A DNA stretch of 64,000 nt from Pseudomonas graminis (lineage in GTDB: Bacteria > Pseudomonadota > Gammaproteobacteria > Pseudomonadales > Pseudomonadaceae), in NCBI RefSeq assembly GCF_002093745.1, contig NZ_MTSB01000005.1:299138-363137 (forward strand). The letters run 5' to 3'. Of the stretch, positions 17,481 through 28,300 are shown piece after piece; position 1 is the first letter of the stretch; each line of letters starts with the position of its first letter. Under the pieces are notes generated by a model. It worked only from the letters and a program-made list of their open reading frames with translations, did not search any database and was not told where the DNA came from. A program made the translations under genes and the position numbers.

Positions 17481-20400
17481 CAACTCTCTTCTATGTCCAA
17501 CAACAGGTCTTCCAGCGCTTGCTGATACTCGCCAGGTTCCTGCCAGAGCCCGCGCTGTTGAGCTTCAAGCATGCGCTCGGTCATGTCGCGCAGGGCGTCG
17601 GGGTTATGTTGCGCAATAAATTCGCGGGTCGACGGGTCCAGCAGGTACGCGTCAGCCAGCAGCGCGTATTGATGATCGTCGATCAGCTCGGTGGTGGCAT
17701 CGAAGGCGAACAGGAAGTCCACGGTCGCGGCCATCTCGAACGCGCCTTTGTAGCCGTGACGCTTGACCCCGTCGATCCATTTCGGGTTTGCCGCACGCGA
17801 GCGTATCACCCGGTTCAGCTCTTCCTTGAGGGTGCGGATCTTCGGCAGGTCCGGCTGGCTGTGATCGCCATGATAGCTGGCTGTCTTCTGCCCGCTGAGG
17901 CTTTCGGACGCCGCGAGCATGCCACCCTGAAACTGGTAATAGTCGTTCGAATCCAGCAGGTCGTGCTCGCGGTTGTCCTGATTCTGCAACACCGCCTGCA
18001 CCTGGGACAGGCGCTGGGCAAAGCGTTGCCGGGCCGGCGTGCCTTCGTCGGCCGCACCGTAGGCGTAACCGCCCCAGTTCAGATAGACCTCGGCCAGATC
18101 TTCGCGGCTTTGCCACAGGCGGCCATCAATCGCGCCCTGAACACCGGCACCGTAGGCACCGGGTTTGGCGCCGAAGATTCGCCAGCCTGCCTGCCGGGCA
18201 GCTTGCTCTTCGCTCAACCCTTCAGCCACAAAACCCTGGCGCTCTTCACGCACTCTGGCCGCCAGCGGATTCATGTCGTCCGGTTCATCCAGCGCCGCAA
18301 CGGCCTGCACGGCCGCGTCAAACAGCTTGATGAGGTTGGCAAAGGCGTCGCGGAAGAACCCCGAAACCCGCAAGGTGACATCCACCCGTGGACGGTCCAG
18401 CAGGCTGATCGGCAGGATCTCGAAATCATCGACCCGCTGACTGCCGGTCGCCCACACAGGACGAACGCCCATCAATGCCATCGCCTGAGCAATGTCGTCA
18501 CCGCCGGTGCGCATGGTCGCCGTGCCCCAGACCGACAGGCCCAACTGGCGCAAGTGATCGCCATGGTCCTGAAGATGGCGCTCCAGCAATAAATTGGCCG
18601 ACTGAAAACCGATGCGCCAGGCCGTGGTGGTCGGCAGGTTGCGCACGTCTACGCTGAAAAAGTTGCGACCGGTTGGCAGCACGTCCAGACGTCCGCGGCT
18701 GGGCGCGCCGCTGGGGCCTGCCGGAACGAAGCGGCCGCTCAGTGCGTCGAGCATGCCCTGCATTTCGCCGGGGCCACAGGCGTCCAGCCGAGGCGCGACC
18801 ACGTCGCGCAGGCTGTCGAGAATCAGCGCCAGGTCATCATGAACCGGCACGTCTTGCAGATCGGCACCGTCGGTGACGCGGTCAATAAGGGCGGCAGCAT
18901 AGAGTTCCAGCCGCTCGCGGGTATCACCGGCGCTGCGCCACGGGTCTGCGCTGACGGCCAGCAACGCCGCAGGGCGCGCGCCGGTCCAGGGCTCGGCCAG
19001 TTCGCAATCCAGAGGGTCGAAACCCAGTTCGAACGCCTTGCTCAGTGCCCGCAACAGACTGGATTGTGCGCCGCGCCCGTCACCACGCGGAATGCGCAGC
19101 AGGGCCAGCAAGGTGTCGGTCCGCAGGCGGCCCTCCGGCGACTGACCGAAGATGTGCAGGCCATCGCGAATCTGTGATTCCTTCAAGTCGCACAGATAGG
19201 TGTCCAGACGCGGCAGCCAGACCGCCGCATCGGCATCGCTGTCAGTGGACGCGTCCAGCGCCAGCTCGCGGTCAATGCGGGTTTCCCGGACCAGCTCGAG
19301 GATGTCGCGTTGCAGCTCGCGGGCGCGGCGCGGATCGAGCAGTTGCGCTTCATAGAACTCGTCAGCGAGCAGCTCCAGATTGCGCAGCGGGCCGTAGGTT
19401 TCGGCGCGCGTCAGGGGCGGCATCAGGTGGTCGATGATCACCGCCTGCGTGCGGCGCTTGGCCTGGGCGCCCTCACCCGGATCGTTGACGATGAACGGGT
19501 AAATATTGGGCATCGCCCCCAGCACGGCGTCCGGCCAGCAGGTACGCGACAGCCCGACACCTTTGCCCGGCAGCCACTCCAGATTGCCGTGTTTACCGAC
19601 ATGCACCACGGCGTGCGCGCCATAGGCTTTGCGCAACCAGAAATAGAATGCCAGATAGCCATGCGGCGGCACCAGATCCGGGTCGTGGTAGACCGCGCTC
19701 GGGTCAACCTGATAACCCCGCGCCGGCTGGATGCCGACAAAGGTCAGGCCAAAGCGCAGGCCAGCGATCATCATCCGGCCACCGCGAAACATCGGGTCGG
19801 CATCCGGTGCGCCCCATCGGGCGTTCACGGCGTCACGGTTGCTCTGGGGCAGTTCGTTGAACGCTTCCAGGTATTCGTCCAGGGCCATGCTTTGCCGACA
19901 CGGGCGCTGGTCGATGCTGTCCAGGTCATTGGTCACACCCCCCAGCAGTTGCTGGATCAGTTCGGTGCCGCTGTCGGGCAACGCTGCGAGCGGATAGCCC
20001 TCGACCTGCATGGCACGCAGAATGTTCAGCGCAGCCGCAGGCGTGTCCAGACCGACGCCGTTTCCGATCCGTCCATCACGGGTCGGGTAGTTGGCGAGGA
20101 TCAGCGCCACACGCTTGTCGGCATTGGGCAGCCGCGCCAGTTCGATCCAGCGGCGCGCCAGTTGTGCGACGAAATCCATGCGTTCGGGGTGCGCGCGGTG
20201 GCAAACCACGTCCGACTGACTGCGCTCGCTGCGCCAGGCCAGGTCCTTGAAGCTGATCGGCCGACTGATGATCCGCCCGTCCAGCTCTGGCAAGGCAATG
20301 TGCATGGCCAGGTCACGAGCGCCCAGCCCTTGCTCGCTGGCTTCCCAGGCCGGTTGGTTGTCCTGGGCACAGATCGCCTGAATGACCGGCACATTGCGCC

Positions 20401-21244
20401 GGAACGGACGCACATGCGGCGCTTCCGGGCTCGACTGGGCAAAGCCGGTGGTATTGAGGATCAGCTCTGCACCCGTTTCATCCAGCCAGTTTTCCACCTG
20501 AACAAGACAGCCCGGTTCCTTGAGGCTGGCGACCGCGACAGGCAGCGGGTTGATGCCCTGCGCCTGCAAGCGGGTGCAGAACTCGTCGATGAAACCGGTG
20601 TTGGCGGCCTGCAGGTGCGAGCGGTAGAACAGCAGCGCCACCACAGGCTGTTCCGCGTGCCAGTCGGCCTGCCAGTCCTGCAAGCGGGCAGCGCCCAGCT
20701 TCGGGTGATACACCGCCGTGCGCGGCAGCGGCTGCGGCTCGGCCCACGGATAATCGCGATCCAGCCAGTGGCTGGCCATGCAGCGGTACAGGTCCAGCGC
20801 GTTCTGCAGGCCACCCTGACGCAGAAATTGCCAGAGCCGGTCGCGCGCTGTGGCAGGCACGGTGCTGAGGTCGCTCAATTCGGGATCAGGACGATCATCG
20901 CCAGGCACCAGAATGACTTGCACACCCCGCGCCGCCAGCTCCATCAAGCGCTCGACACCGTAGCGCCAGTAGCCAATGCCGCCATGCAGGGAAATCAGAA
21001 TGACCCGGGCGTGACGCAATACCTCGTCAACGTACATGTCCACCGAGGCATGATTCTGCACCTGCATCGGGTTGGCCAGACGCAGACTGGGGTAATCCTC
21101 GGGCAGTTGCCGGGCGGCTTCGGCCAGCAGCGCCAGACTGGAATCGCCACTGCAGAGAATCACCAGCTCGGCCGGCGTCTGCCCCAGGTCGGCGATGCTG
21201 TCGTCCGGTACAAAACCGCCGGGCTGGGTTCTCAGTAAATGCAT
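17480..21244 (-). CDS. cobN: Cobaltochelatase large subunit CobN
   Basis: A 1254-residue protein, the expected size for CobN, which binds the corrin substrate and inserts cobalt using ATP hydrolysed by the AAA+ subunits. [16 protein letters not shown] around residue 545 is the hallmark segment of the CobN/BchH family, and the N-terminus ([13 protein letters not shown]) fits CobN. It follows cobW by three bases and precedes the chelatase AAA+ gene with a TGATG overlap, forming one operon under the minus-strand cobalamin riboswitch. Confidence 0.96.
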   Translation of the reverse strand: MHLLRTQPGGFVPDDSIADLGQTPAELVILCSGDSSLALLAEAARQLPEDYPSLRLANPMQVQNHASVDMYVDEVLRHARVILISLHGGIGYWRYGVERLMELAARGVQVILVPGDDRPDPELSDLSTVPATARDRLWQFLRQGGLQNALDLYRCMASHWLDRDYPWAEPQPLPRTAVYHPKLGAARLQDWQADWHAEQPVVALLFYRSHLQAANTGFIDEFCTRLQAQGINPLPVAVASLKEPGCLVQVENWLDETGAELILNTTGFAQSSPEAPHVRPFRRNVPVIQAICAQDNQPAWEASEQGLGARDLAMHIALPELDGRIISRPISFKDLAWRSERSQSDVVCHRAHPERMDFVAQLARRWIELARLPNADKRVALILANYPTRDGRIGNGVGLDTPAAALNILRAMQVEGYPLAALPDSGTELIQQLLGGVTNDLDSIDQRPCRQSMALDEYLEAFNELPQSNRDAVNARWGAPDADPMFRGGRMMIAGLRFGLTFVGIQPARGYQVDPSAVYHDPDLVPPHGYLAFYFWLRKAYGAHAVVHVGKHGNLEWLPGKGVGLSRTCWPDAVLGAMPNIYPFIVNDPGEGAQAKRRTQAVIIDHLMPPLTRAETYGPLRNLELLADEFYEAQLLDPRRARELQRDILELVRETRIDRELALDASTDSDADAAVWLPRLDTYLCDLKESQIRDGLHIFGQSPEGRLRTDTLLALLRIPRGDGRGAQSSLLRALSKAFELGFDPLDCELAEPWTGARPAALLAVSADPWRSAGDTRERLELYAAALIDRVTDGADLQDVPVHDDLALILDSLRDVVAPRLDACGPGEMQGMLDALSGRFVPAGPSGAPSRGRLDVLPTGRNFFSVDVRNLPTTTAWRIGFQSANLLLERHLQDHGDHLRQLGLSVWGTATMRTGGDDIAQAMALMGVRPVWATGSQRVDDFEILPISLLDRPRVDVTLRVSGFFRDAFANLIKLFDAAVQAVAALDEPDDMNPLAARVREERQGFVAEGLSEEQAARQAGWRIFGAKPGAYGAGVQGAIDGRLWQSREDLAEVYLNWGGYAYGAADEGTPARQRFAQRLSQVQAVLQNQDNREHDLLDSNDYYQFQGGMLAASESLSGQKTASYHGDHSQPDLPKIRTLKEELNRVIRSRAANPKWIDGVKRHGYKGAFEMAATVDFLFAFDATTELIDDHQYALLADAYLLDPSTREFIAQHNPDALRDMTERMLEAQQRGLWQEPGEYQQALEDLLLDIEES

Positions 21245-21247
21245 GGG

Positions 21248-22312
21248 TCAGCCGGCAATCGCGGCATTGAGCTGGGCTTGCAACGCAACGGCGTCCAGTT
21301 CCTGACCAATCAGCACCAGGTGCGTGGCGCGCTCTTCATCGGCGCGCCAGGCGCGGTCGAAGTGCTTGTCGAAACGCGTGCCTACGCCCTGAATCAGCAG
21401 GCGCATCGGCTTACCGGGGATCGCGGCGAAACCTTTCACCCGCAGAATGCCGTGCTGCACGACCAGTTGATTCAGCGCATCGAGCAGCACCTTTTCGTCG
21501 GCCTGAGGCAGTGTCAGGGAAATGGAATCGAATGCGTCGTGATCGTGGTCATCATGATCGTCATCGTCGTGGTGGTCATGATGCGTCTTGCGGCCATCGA
21601 TGTGCAGCTCGGACTCGGCACCGACGCCCAGCAGAACGCTGATCGGCAGACGGCCACTGCTGGCTTCGACCACCTTCACCGCCGGCGGCAGCTCTTCGGC
21701 GACTTCGGCGCGCACGGCAGCCAGCCCGTCGGCGTCGATCATGTCGGCCTTGTTGAGGATCACCAGATCGGCGCTCGCCAGTTGGTCGGCAAACAGCTCG
21801 TGCAGCGGCGATTCGTGATCGAGGTTAGGGTCCAGTTTGCGCTGAGCATCGACCTGATCCGGGAAGGCTGCAAACGTACCTGCCAGCACCGCCGGGCTGT
21901 CGACCACGGTGATCACCGCATCGACCGTGCAGGCGTTGCGGATTTCCGGCCACTGAAAAGCCTGAACCAGCGGCTTGGGCAGTGCCAGCCCCGACGTCTC
22001 GATGAGGATGTGGTCGAGGTCGCCACGCCGGGCGACCAGTTCGCGCATGACCGGGAAGAACTCTTCCTGCACCGTGCAGCACAGGCAACCGTTGGCCAGC
22101 TCGTAAACACGGCCGTTGGCTTCTTCTTCGGTGCAGCCGATGGTGCATTGCTTGAGGATTTCACCGTCGATGCCCAGCTCGCCGAACTCGTTGACGATCA
22201 CTGCGATGCGCCGCCCTTCGGCGTTGTCGAGCATGTGCCGCAACAGCGTGGTCTTGCCCGAGCCGAGGAAGCCGGTAACGATGGTGACGGGAAGCTTGGC
22301 CAGTGTTTTCAT
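21248..22312 (-). CDS. cobW: CobW GTPase metallochaperone
   Basis: A 354-residue G3E GTPase. Walker A is GFLGSGKTT (14-22), the metal-binding CxCC motif is CLCC (76-79), and a histidine/aspartate-rich loop (HHDHHDDDDHDDHDHD) lies near residue 235. Such proteins deliver Co2+ to the chelatase. ATG at 22312 follows AGGTGCC-type spacing; the open frame upstream to 22495 lies in the riboswitch leader and is not coding. It is the first gene of the cobW-cobN-chelatase operon. Confidence 0.95.
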   Translation of the reverse strand: MKTLAKLPVTIVTGFLGSGKTTLLRHMLDNAEGRRIAVIVNEFGELGIDGEILKQCTIGCTEEEANGRVYELANGCLCCTVQEEFFPVMRELVARRGDLDHILIETSGLALPKPLVQAFQWPEIRNACTVDAVITVVDSPAVLAGTFAAFPDQVDAQRKLDPNLDHESPLHELFADQLASADLVILNKADMIDADGLAAVRAEVAEELPPAVKVVEASSGRLPISVLLGVGAESELHIDGRKTHHDHHDDDDHDDHDHDAFDSISLTLPQADEKVLLDALNQLVVQHGILRVKGFAAIPGKPMRLLIQGVGTRFDKHFDRAWRADEERATHLVLIGQELDAVALQAQLNAAIAG

Positions 22313-22436
22313 CAGGTGCCCTTTGGCAATGCGGCGGGCAAACAGGACGAGAACCCTATGCATGGCATACGGATCGGATCGCCACCGGATCACCCCGCCC
22401 GGTTGTAGTGAGAATTCGCAGGCCCAGGGCCTGGTT

Positions 22437-22612
22437 CGAGGCAGGTCTCCTGGCTCACGGCAGCGTGTGGCAGGCGTTGGACGCCTTGCCGACACAGGTT
22501 CATCGCGCCTTCCCGCCGCAGCAGTGGCTGTGCCATGAACATGACCGTTTACAGTTGCGGGGGCAGCTGCGGCATGTACCGCATTCCCGTCTTAGCTTCA
22601 TGGTGTAACGCT
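22437..22612 (-). promoter_or_regulatory. Cobalamin riboswitch upstream of cobW
   Basis: The minus strand contains the conserved elements in order: AAGACGGGAA, GCTGCCCCCGCAACTGTAA, GCCACTG, GGGAAGG, and the B12 box AGCCAGGAGACCTGCC at 22455-22440. It should reduce cobW-cobN expression when adenosylcobalamin is abundant. Confidence 0.92.
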
Positions 22613-22663
22613 GTACGCATGAAGAACCTCGAACCGGCAAGGCTACGCAGTGACCGCAGACAG

Positions 22664-22682
22664 GTCAATCGTTCAGATTGAC
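22664..22682. repeat. Inverted repeat between the two riboswitches
   Basis: GTCAATC and GATTGAC flank a five-base spacer in the 100-base gap between the divergent riboswitches, where both promoters must lie. It may be a protein-binding operator shared by the two promoters. Confidence 0.4.
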
Positions 22683-22712
22683 GATGCCCCGCTGCCCATG
22701 CTCTCCTGTGCG

Positions 22713-22902
22713 CCTTGTTTCGGGTGCCCCTCACGGGGTGAAACGGGAAACCGGTGCGCTCAACCTTGAGTCAGTCCGGTGCTGCCCCCGCAACGGTAAG
22801 CGAGAGAAGGTCTGATCCACTGTGCCCCGGCATGGGAAGGTGACCTTGAAGGCCTGAACGCACTGGCGTCCCGGCCCCTCGCAAGCCCGGAGACCGGCCC
22901 GA
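22713..22902 (+). promoter_or_regulatory. Cobalamin riboswitch upstream of cbtB
   Basis: The plus strand shows GTGAAACGGGAA, GCTGCCCCCGCAACGGTAA, CCACTG, ATGGGAAGG and the B12 box AGCCCGGAGACCGGCC at 22884-22899. It precedes cbtB by about 110 bases and should control cobalt uptake and the plus-strand cob genes. Confidence 0.92.
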
Positions 22903-23012
22903 TATCCTTGCAATGACAAACCCGCGGTGGGCGGGCGCAGTCGAAACCTCTGGCGCTCGCCAGCGGGTTCGCGTGCGCATGGTCCACTTGCTGACACTCA
23001 AGAGGGATCGCC

Positions 23013-23201
23013 ATGTCCAGCACCATCAGCAGCAGCCAGACCGCCGCTGCCCATTCCACTCAGACCCAACGCCTGACCGCCGCAATCAGCGCTGCGCTGC
23101 TGGGTGCCTGCCTGGTGTATTTCGCCGGCTTTTCGCACATTGCCGCCGTACACAACGCGGCACACGACACCCGTCATAGCGCCGCCTTTCCTTGCCATTG
23201 A
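23013..23201 (+). CDS. cbtB: Cobalt transporter subunit CbtB
   Basis: A 62-residue protein with one membrane helix (residues 22-42) and the C-terminal histidine motif HNAAHDTRHSAAFPCH typical of CbtB. CbtB and CbtA are found together under B12 riboswitches and are predicted cobalt importers. ATG is preceded by GAGGGATCG-type sequence. It ends 10 bases before cbtA. Confidence 0.93.
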   Translation: MSSTISSSQTAAAHSTQTQRLTAAISAALLGACLVYFAGFSHIAAVHNAAHDTRHSAAFPCH

Positions 23202-23211
23202 GGGCAACACA

Positions 23212-23949
23212 ATGTTCAAGCGAATCGCACAAACGGCGGGGTTCACCGGCCTTCTGGCAGCCCTGCTGCTGACCTTGCTGCAAAGCCTTTGGGTCGTTCC
23301 GCTGATCCAGCAGGCCGAAACATATGAGCATGCTCCCGCCGAGCTGGCCCACGAGCATGCCGACGGCGCAGCGGCTGAACACAGTCATGTGCATGAAGAA
23401 GCGGCATGGGAACCGGAAGACGGCTGGCAACGCGTGCTGTCCACCACTGGCGGCAATCTGGTGGTCGCCGTCGGCTTTGCGCTGATGCTGGCCGGGCTTT
23501 ACACCCTGCGTGCGCCGGGCAGCACGGCTCAAGGCGCCGCATGGGGGCTGGCGGGTTTTGCGGTATTCGTTCTGGCGCCCACCTTCGGCCTGCCCCCTGA
23601 ACTGCCGGGCACCGCAGCCGCCGACCTGAGTCAGCGTCAGCTGTGGTGGATCGGCACTGCCGCGTCCACTGCCGCCGGGCTGGCGTTGCTGGTGTTTGGT
23701 CAGAACTGGCTGCTCAAAGTGCTGGGCGCCGCGATTCTGGTCGTTCCCCATGTGATCGGTGCGCCGCAACCTGAAGCTCATGAAAGCCTGGCACCCGAAG
23801 CGCTGGAATTACAATTCATGATCGCATCGCTGCTGACCAATGCGCTGTTCTGGGTGGCAATGGGTCTGATCAGCGCCTGGCTGTTCCGCCGAAACACCGC
23901 CTACGAAAACACGGCCCAGCCAAACAATGCCGACCTGCATCAGGCATGA
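23212..23949 (+). CDS. cbtA: Cobalt transporter CbtA
   Basis: A 245-residue membrane protein with about five helices and a histidine-rich loop (YEHAPAELAHEHADG, EHSHVHEE) after the first helix, as expected for CbtA. Prolines and the NALFWVAMGLISAWLF C-terminal helix are typical. ATG at 23212; the frame is open upstream inside cbtB but not coding there. It overlaps cobE by 23 bases. Confidence 0.93.
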   Translation: MFKRIAQTAGFTGLLAALLLTLLQSLWVVPLIQQAETYEHAPAELAHEHADGAAAEHSHVHEEAAWEPEDGWQRVLSTTGGNLVVAVGFALMLAGLYTLRAPGSTAQGAAWGLAGFAVFVLAPTFGLPPELPGTAAADLSQRQLWWIGTAASTAAGLALLVFGQNWLLKVLGAAILVVPHVIGAPQPEAHESLAPEALELQFMIASLLTNALFWVAMGLISAWLFRRNTAYENTAQPNNADLHQA

Positions 23950-24376
23950 CCCATCGGCCTTGCAACCCGGCGCGCCACTGGTGGTCGGGCTGGGCTGTCG
24001 ACGCGGTTGCTCGGCGGTGGCGCTGCGCGAGCTGATCGGGCGCAGCCTTGAAGCGCTCGATCTGGACCTGAGCAGTGTCACTGCGCTGGCCTCCCTTGAC
24101 CTGAAAGATCAGGAACCGGGGCTGCGTGAGCTGGCCGCGCAACTGGCAGTGCCGCTGGTGTGCTTCAACGCGGCGCAACTGGTGGCGTGGGAGCTGCACC
24201 TGACGCACCGCTCAGCACGGGTTTTTCAGACCACCGGCTGCCACGGTGTTGCCGAAGGTTCAGCACTGGCGCTGGCCGCGCAGCTAGGCGACGGCACGGC
24301 CAGGCTGCTGATCGAACGGCAAAAAAGCGCCCACGCGACATTTGCCTTGGCAACCAGCCCTGCGGCGGGCGGATAA
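23927..24376 (+). CDS. cobE: Cobalamin biosynthesis protein CobE
   Basis: A 149-residue protein resembling CobE, the C-terminal domain of CbiG: VVGLGCRRGCSAVALRELI, then the SLDLKDQEPGLRELA segment and the terminal cysteine/glycine-rich CHGVAEGSALAL. Its start lies inside cbtA, so translation is coupled. In the aerobic pathway CobE assists around the precorrin-4 steps; its precise role is not settled. Confidence 0.88.
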   Translation: MPTCIRHDPSALQPGAPLVVGLGCRRGCSAVALRELIGRSLEALDLDLSSVTALASLDLKDQEPGLRELAAQLAVPLVCFNAAQLVAWELHLTHRSARVFQTTGCHGVAEGSALALAAQLGDGTARLLIERQKSAHATFALATSPAAGG

Positions 24377-24409
24377 TCACGCCGTGCTCATTTATCTCCG
24401 GAGATTTCA

Positions 24410-25159
24410 TTGACTGTCTATTTCATCGGCGCCGGCCCCGGTGATCCCGAGCTGATCACCGTCAAGGGCCAGCGCCTGATCCGTACCTGCCCGGTGATCA
24501 TCTACGCAGGCTCGCTGGTGCCACTGGCCGTACTGGACGGCAACCAGGCCGTTCAGGTCACCAACAGTGCCGAGCTGCATCTGGAGCAGATCATCGACCT
24601 GATCAAGGCGGCTCACGCGCAGGGCCAAGATGTTGCTCGGGTGCATTCAGGCGATCCGGGCCTTTACGGTGCCATCGGTGAGCAGATTCGTCATTTGCGG
24701 GAAGCGGGTATTCCTTACGAAATCATTCCCGGCGTAACAGCGACTGCGGCCTGCGCCGCGCTACTGGGCGTTGAACTGACACTGCCGGACATTTCCCAGA
24801 GCGTGATTCTGACCCGCTACGCCGACAAGACTTCGATGCCGAGCGGCGAAGCGCTGGCCAGCCTGGCGAGCCATCGAGCGACCATGGCAATTCATCTGGG
24901 CGTGAATAACCTGCACAGAATTGTCAAAGAGCTGACGCCGCACTACGGGGCCGACTGCCCGATCGCCGTGGTGCATCGCGCCAGTTGGCCGGACCAGGAC
25001 TGGGTACTCGGTACGCTGGAAGATATCGAGGAAAAAGTGCAGGCCAAAGGTTTCCGGCGCACCGCACTGATCCTCGTTGGCCGGGTGCTGGCCGCCGACA
25101 CGTTCAGTGAGTCCTCGTTGTATCGGGCTGGGCATGCCCATGTGTTCAGGCCCAAGTAA
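24410..25159 (+). CDS. cobM: Precorrin-4 C11-methyltransferase CobM
   Basis: A 249-residue SAM-dependent methyltransferase of the tetrapyrrole class. TVYFIGAGPGDPELITVKG is the hallmark N-terminus and VARVHSGDPGLYGAIGEQ the second glycine-rich SAM site. The start is TTG at 24410, with CCGGAGA seven bases upstream; no in-frame ATG exists nearby. It closes the cbtB-cbtA-cobE-cobM group under the plus-strand riboswitch. Confidence 0.95.
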   Translation: MTVYFIGAGPGDPELITVKGQRLIRTCPVIIYAGSLVPLAVLDGNQAVQVTNSAELHLEQIIDLIKAAHAQGQDVARVHSGDPGLYGAIGEQIRHLREAGIPYEIIPGVTATAACAALLGVELTLPDISQSVILTRYADKTSMPSGEALASLASHRATMAIHLGVNNLHRIVKELTPHYGADCPIAVVHRASWPDQDWVLGTLEDIEEKVQAKGFRRTALILVGRVLAADTFSESSLYRAGHAHVFRPK

Positions 25160-25316
25160 TGCTCGTCCCTCGCCATCACCGCCCTGGTCGCTCTTACAGG
25201 CACTGATAGTCATCCGGCCATGATGTTTACGTTCGTGCCTGCGCCACACAGGGCTCGGCATCCTTGCCGAGCCCTCCTCCCGGATCAGCGCCAGAACTCA
25301 GCCGTCACTTGCGTCA

Positions 25317-28300
25317 TCAAGCTGCCACCTCATACAACTTCGGTGCCACCACCTCGCCGCTCTCCAGGCTTTTGCGCAGGATGTCGGCCTGTAACGCAGC
25401 GGCTTTCATGGCGGCTTCCTTGACGTGGCCATAGCCGCGAATCTTTTCGGGCAGACGCGCAAGGCTCAGCGCGGTATGGCGGTTTTGCGCCTGAAGGTGC
25501 TGCACGATCAGTTCGACATCGCTGATATAACTTTCAATCAGTTCCCGCTCCTGCCTGCGCTCCAGACTGCGACCAAACGGGTCAAACGCCGTGCCGCGCA
25601 GAAACCTGAAGGCCGCCAGTACATCGAACGCACGCAGCATCCACGGACCAAAGCTTCGTTTGCGCGGCTGACCATTGTGAGGATCGCGCTTGGCCAGCCA
25701 GGACGGCGCCAGGTGGAATTCAAGCCGGTAGTCACCTTCGAACTGCGCCTCCAGTTGCCGAGTGAAGTCGCCATTGCTGTACAGACGCGCCACTTCGTAC
25801 TCGTCCTTGTAGGCCAGCAGCTTGAAATAGTTGAAGGCGACCGCTTCGGTCAACATCGGCTGCTGCCCCGGAAACACACGAGATTCGGCCTCACGCACCT
25901 GTTGCACCAACGCCACGTAACGCATGGCGTAGGCGCTGTTCTGATAACGCGTCAAGGTGTCCACATTACTTTGAATGCGTTGATCCAGGTCCATCTGTTG
26001 CGGCTCGCTGACCGGCTGTTGCGGGTTGACGAACGCCTCAACGGCAGCCGGATCGTGCGCGGTGCGGCGTCCCCACAAAAAGGCCTGCTGATTGAGGTTG
26101 ACCGCCACACCATTGAGCTCGATGGCCTTCTCGATGGCCGCCGAGGTCAGCGGAATAAGACCCAATTGGAAGGCATAACCCAGCATGAACAGGTTGCTGG
26201 CAATGCTGTCGCCCATCAACCGGGTCGCCAGTGAAGTGGCTTCGACAAAATGGGTTTTATCGGCACCCACGGCATCGATGATGGTCTGTTTCATCGCCTC
26301 GGCCGGGAATACGGCGTCCGGGTTGCGAGTGAACTCAGCGGTCGGTGTCTGTTGACTGTTGATGACTGCGTAAGAGATCCGGCTGTCGAGCTTGGCAATG
26401 GCGTCCGGGCCTGCGGCCACCAGCAGGTCGCAACCCAGCAACAGGTGCGCCTCTCCGGCGGCGATGCGCACCGCGAACAGGTCCTGCTGACGCGCGGCAA
26501 TACGGATATGGCTGACCACCGGGCCGAACTTCTGCGCCAGGCCGGCCTGATCCAGCACGCTGCAGCCCTTGCCTTCCAGGTTGGCGGCGTAGCCCAGCAT
26601 CGCACCGACCGTGGTCACGCCCGTTCCTCCGACGCCAGGCAACAGGATATTGAAAGGCCGCTCCAGCGACGGCAGCACTGGCTCTGGCAGGCGGGCGAAC
26701 GCCTCGACCTGCTTGGGCAGCGTCGGTTTACGCAATTTGCCACCGTGTACAGTGACGAAGCTCGGGCAAAATCCCTCCACACAGCTGAAATCCTTGTTGC
26801 AGGCACTCTGGTCGATTTCCCGCTTGCGGCCCTGGGCCGTTTCCTTGGGCAGTACCGACAGGCAGCCGGACTTGACCCCGCAATCACCACACCCTTCACA
26901 GACCGCCGGGTTGATCAATGCACGCTTTTCAAGCTCAGGCATGGTGCCGCGTTTGCGCCGACGGCGTTTTTCGGTGGCGCAGGTCTGGTCATAGATGATC
27001 ACCGAAACGCCTTTGAACTCACGCAGTTCGCGTTGCACGCTGTCCAGGTCGCGGCGGTGGTGGAATGTAGTGATTGGCGCAAAGCCCGCCCGGTCCGGGT
27101 ATTTCTCCGGCTCGTCAGACACCAGCGCGATGCGCTGCACGCCTTCGTTGAACACCTGGCGGCTCAGTTGATCGACACGCAAAACACCATCAATCGGCTG
27201 GCCACCAGTCATGGCCACCGCGTCGTTGTAGAGAATCTTGTAGGTGATGTTGACCTTTGATGCGACGGCCGCACGCAGCGCCAGGTGCCCCGAGTGAAAA
27301 TAGGTGCCATCGCCCAGGTTCTGAAAGACGTGAGGGGTTTCGGTGAACGGTGCCTGGCCGATCCAGGTCACGCCCTCGCCGCCCATCTGAGTGAAGGTAT
27401 CGGTTTCGCGGTCCATCCAGATGGTCATGTAATGGCAGCCGATCCCGGCCAGCGCCCGACTGCCTTCCGGCACACGGGTCGACGTGTTGTGCGGGCAGCC
27501 GGAGCAGAAATGCGGGGTGCGCAGCGTGTTGAACAGCGGGGCCTGAAGCGCGCTTTCCTTTTCACTGAGAAACTGCAGTCGCGCCTCGATCTGCGGGCTG
27601 CTATAGAAAGGGGCCAGGCGCTTGGCAATGACCCGGGCAATCATCGCCGGCGTCAATTCACTGAGGTTGGGCAACAGCGAGCGGCCCTGCTCATCGAATT
27701 CGCCCACCACCACTGGACGTCGGTCCACCGGCCAATTGTAGAGCTGGCCGGTCAGCTGATCCTCGATAACGCTACGTTTTTCCTCGACCACAAGAATCTC
27801 GTCCAGGCCTTCGGCAAAGTCATGGACCGACACGGGCTCAAGCGGCCAGCTCATGCCGACCTTGAGCACGCGGATGCCAACCTTGTCGCACAGGTCCTGA
27901 TCGATGCCCAGTTCTTCCAGCGCCTGGCGCACGTCGAGATAGGATTTGCCGGTGGTGATAATCCCCAGCCGCGGCTGCGCGGAGTCGATGACCACCTTGT
28001 TGAGCTGATTGGCCCGGGCAAAGGCCCTGGCGGCGTAAATCTTGTAGGTGTTGAGCCGCGCTTCCTGGGCCAGCGGTGGATCAGGCCAGCGGATGTGCAG
28101 CCCGCCCTCGGGCAGCTCGAAGTCTTCAGGGATACGGGTCTTGATCCGCAACGGATCGACTTCCACCACTGCCGACGAGTCTACGTTCTCGGCAATGGTC
28201 TTCATTGCCACCCAGCACCCGCTGTAGCGCGACAGCTCCCAGCCAATGATGCCGTAGTCGAGAATTTCCTGAACATTGCTGGGGTTGAGCACCGGAATCA

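Noticed and set aside
19310..21238. 642-codon open frame on the plus strand opposite cobN
   Set aside because: It is the antisense shadow of cobN; the translation is low-complexity and shows no family features.
22319..22495. Upstream extension of the cobW frame
   Set aside because: It runs into the riboswitch leader; homologues begin at the Met at 22312.
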